From Bacteroidia bacterium (lineage in GTDB: Bacteria > Bacteroidota > Bacteroidia > UBA4408), in assembly GCA_014376525.1 (NCBI GenBank), contig JACMRI010000052.1:1-33557 (forward strand): a stretch of 33,557 bases of DNA, written 5' to 3'. The translations under genes and the position numbers were made by a program. Of the stretch, positions 32,538 through 33,557 are shown piece by piece. The notes below the pieces were generated by a model. It did no database searches. It saw only the letters and a program-made list of their open reading frames with translations, and was not told the origin of the DNA. How positions within the stretch are numbered: position 1 is the first letter of the stretch; every line of letters begins with the position of its first letter.

Positions 32538-33354
32538 GTTATTTTTATAAGTTGAAAATCGGTTATCTTTATTACTAATATAGTTAGCGTCAAAATAATC
32601 TTTTGCAAACCAATCTGCCCAAGATTCACTGTAAAAATTCTGTTGTACTAGGTATCCTGTTGCATGCTCATATCCCATATTTAATACGCTAGGTGCTGAA
32701 ATAAATATGATAAGTGCCAATTGCAATAGGACAACCCCAAGAATCCTCCCAATATTTATAATTTAAATATTGTCCATATTAATGTTGAATTAATGTTTCG
32801 TCTTATCTATTATCTACAAATGTTCCAACTTCAGGTATTGTTACGCTTTTACTCATTGTTTTCGCTTCGTATATATTTATACCAGGATATCTTAACTTAT
32901 CACTGATATTTGTAAATTAACTATTTTCTTTAGGGCAATCACAAAAAGCAACTTCGGGTTTGCCAAAAGTAATACTTGTTTCTAGTTCGGGATTTGAACC
33001 AAGTTGCTTATAACTAAATTGATCTCCTACGTTTCCATTATCCCAATTAATATTGCCTATTGCTCTAGCTCCTGCGTACGAAGTAATTGCAATACCTGGG
33101 CCTATGTTAAAACCTGTTACACTTGTTGCTGTAATTTGTGCAAATTCATAACCTTTTACATCTATACTTATAGTACCACCGTTTGCCAATATACCTGCAC
33201 CTAAGTAACCATCGCCTGCAACTGCTCCTATACCCATACCTATGTAGATGTTTTTATCCTGGTAGTCCCACTTGGCAGGGTTAAAATTTGAATCATTACC
33301 TATACTACCTCCTATTATTGCTCCCGCTATTATTACAACTGCTAAAAGTTCCCG
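32538..33354 (-). pseudogene. Decayed C-terminal part of an RHS/polymorphic-toxin-like protein
   Basis: One reading frame continues across three stops (32917-32919, 32803-32805, 32779-32781) and then shifts. It opens with a Gly-rich hydrophobic stretch (AVVIIAGAIIGGSIG), then KWDYQDKNIYIGMGIGAVAG and VKGYEFAQITATSVTGFNIG. After the stops it reads ETLIQH-stop-YGQYLNYKYWEDSWG. This resembles the HEYGHYL zinc-peptidase-like motif at the ends of RHS-type proteins in Bacteroidota, with GAA turned into TAA. In the shifted frame it ends SESWADWFAKDYF, like the T-E-x-W-A-N block of that family. The 5' part is missing at the IS30 junction. The family call is by memory of motifs only. Confidence 0.55.
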
Positions 33355-33366
33355 TCAGAGTTGGTA

Positions 33367-33557
33367 TATTTAAGTGGGTTATTTTACCGATACTTCTCCA
33401 GAAAATACAACTATGAACTAATAACAGAACACCAAATAGATTACGTAATAAGCCAACTAAATAATAGACCAAGAAAAAGATTAAATATTTATTTCGTATC
33501 GAAAAATTAAAACTTAAAAATATAGCTTAGTGTTGCGTTTATGACTTTAATCCACCG
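33367..33557 (+). mobile_element. 3' end of an IS30-family element (transposase C-terminus)
   Basis: Plus-strand frame ending at 33510: SGLFYRYFSRKYNYELITEH then QIDYVISQLNNRPRKRLNIY. This is the IS30 C-terminus (N-G-L-x-R-x-Y-F-P-K, then I-D-x-V-x-x-x-L-N-N-R-P-R-K-R-L). A frameshift follows RLN, since the expected end continues in another frame. The upstream part of the element is absent; similarity begins near 33367, right beside the toxin-like remnant on the other strand. The right end may extend past the window. Dead copy. Confidence 0.75.

Noticed and set aside
33004-33204. 66-aa plus-strand Cys/Tyr-rich ORF
   Set aside because: Antisense of the toxin-like remnant, which shows the readable protein pattern.

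Overview
The window reads as a chromosomal segment of a low-GC member of the Bacteroidota, most likely near the Chitinophagales/Sphingobacteriales (inference). The reasons are -7 boxes of the Bacteroidota form TAnnTTTG, A-rich leaders instead of strong Shine-Dalgarno sequences, a peptidase with an S9/DPP-IV layout, a NuoG reduced to its 2Fe-2S/4Fe-4S part, a separate PurS, and an amidase-MlaD-MlaE-MlaF gene order. No tRNA, rRNA, CRISPR array or phage module was seen.

Layout. Bases 1-5500 (mostly minus): a DUF3667 gene cut by the window edge, dxs, cdd, a DPP-IV-like secreted peptidase and a small unknown ORF, then about 480 bp without a convincing gene. Bases 5900-7600 (plus): prs and rplY, ended by a perfect 19-bp hairpin. 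Bases 7650-15830 (minus): purS, accA, short nuoG, the 2-oxoglutarate dehydrogenase E2 gene, an envelope operon (amidase, mlaD, mlaE, mlaF) and a small lipoprotein gene. Bases 16140-20953 (minus): a compact six-gene cluster read in the order photolyase, tspO, DUF2071, DUF2256, FeS-type photolyase, pterin-carbinolamine dehydratase; it looks like a photoprotection operon. Bases 21290-22840 (minus): a 36-aa lipoprotein absent from the ORF track, a low-molecular-weight tyrosine phosphatase and xerD. Bases 22926-26433: proline dehydrogenase, divergent from aroB-aroA. Bases 26589-31536 (minus): adenine deaminase, then an operon folD, methyltransferase, tadA, TPR protein.

The last 2 kb (31.6-33.56 kb) is a decaying accessory patch. 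It holds a frameshifted IS5-like transposase remnant, a strong hairpin, a frameshifted lipoprotein gene, the broken C-terminal part of what looks like an RHS/polymorphic-toxin-type protein with a ruined HEYGH-like zinc-peptidase motif, and the 3' end of an IS30-family element.

Most of the window is ordinary housekeeping. The parts most worth a second look are the light/photolyase cluster with its small accessory genes and the toxin-plus-lipoprotein remnant between two insertion-sequence scars. I do not see strong evidence for a wholly new system. Promoter boxes were found by eye, and family names come from motifs, not from database searches.
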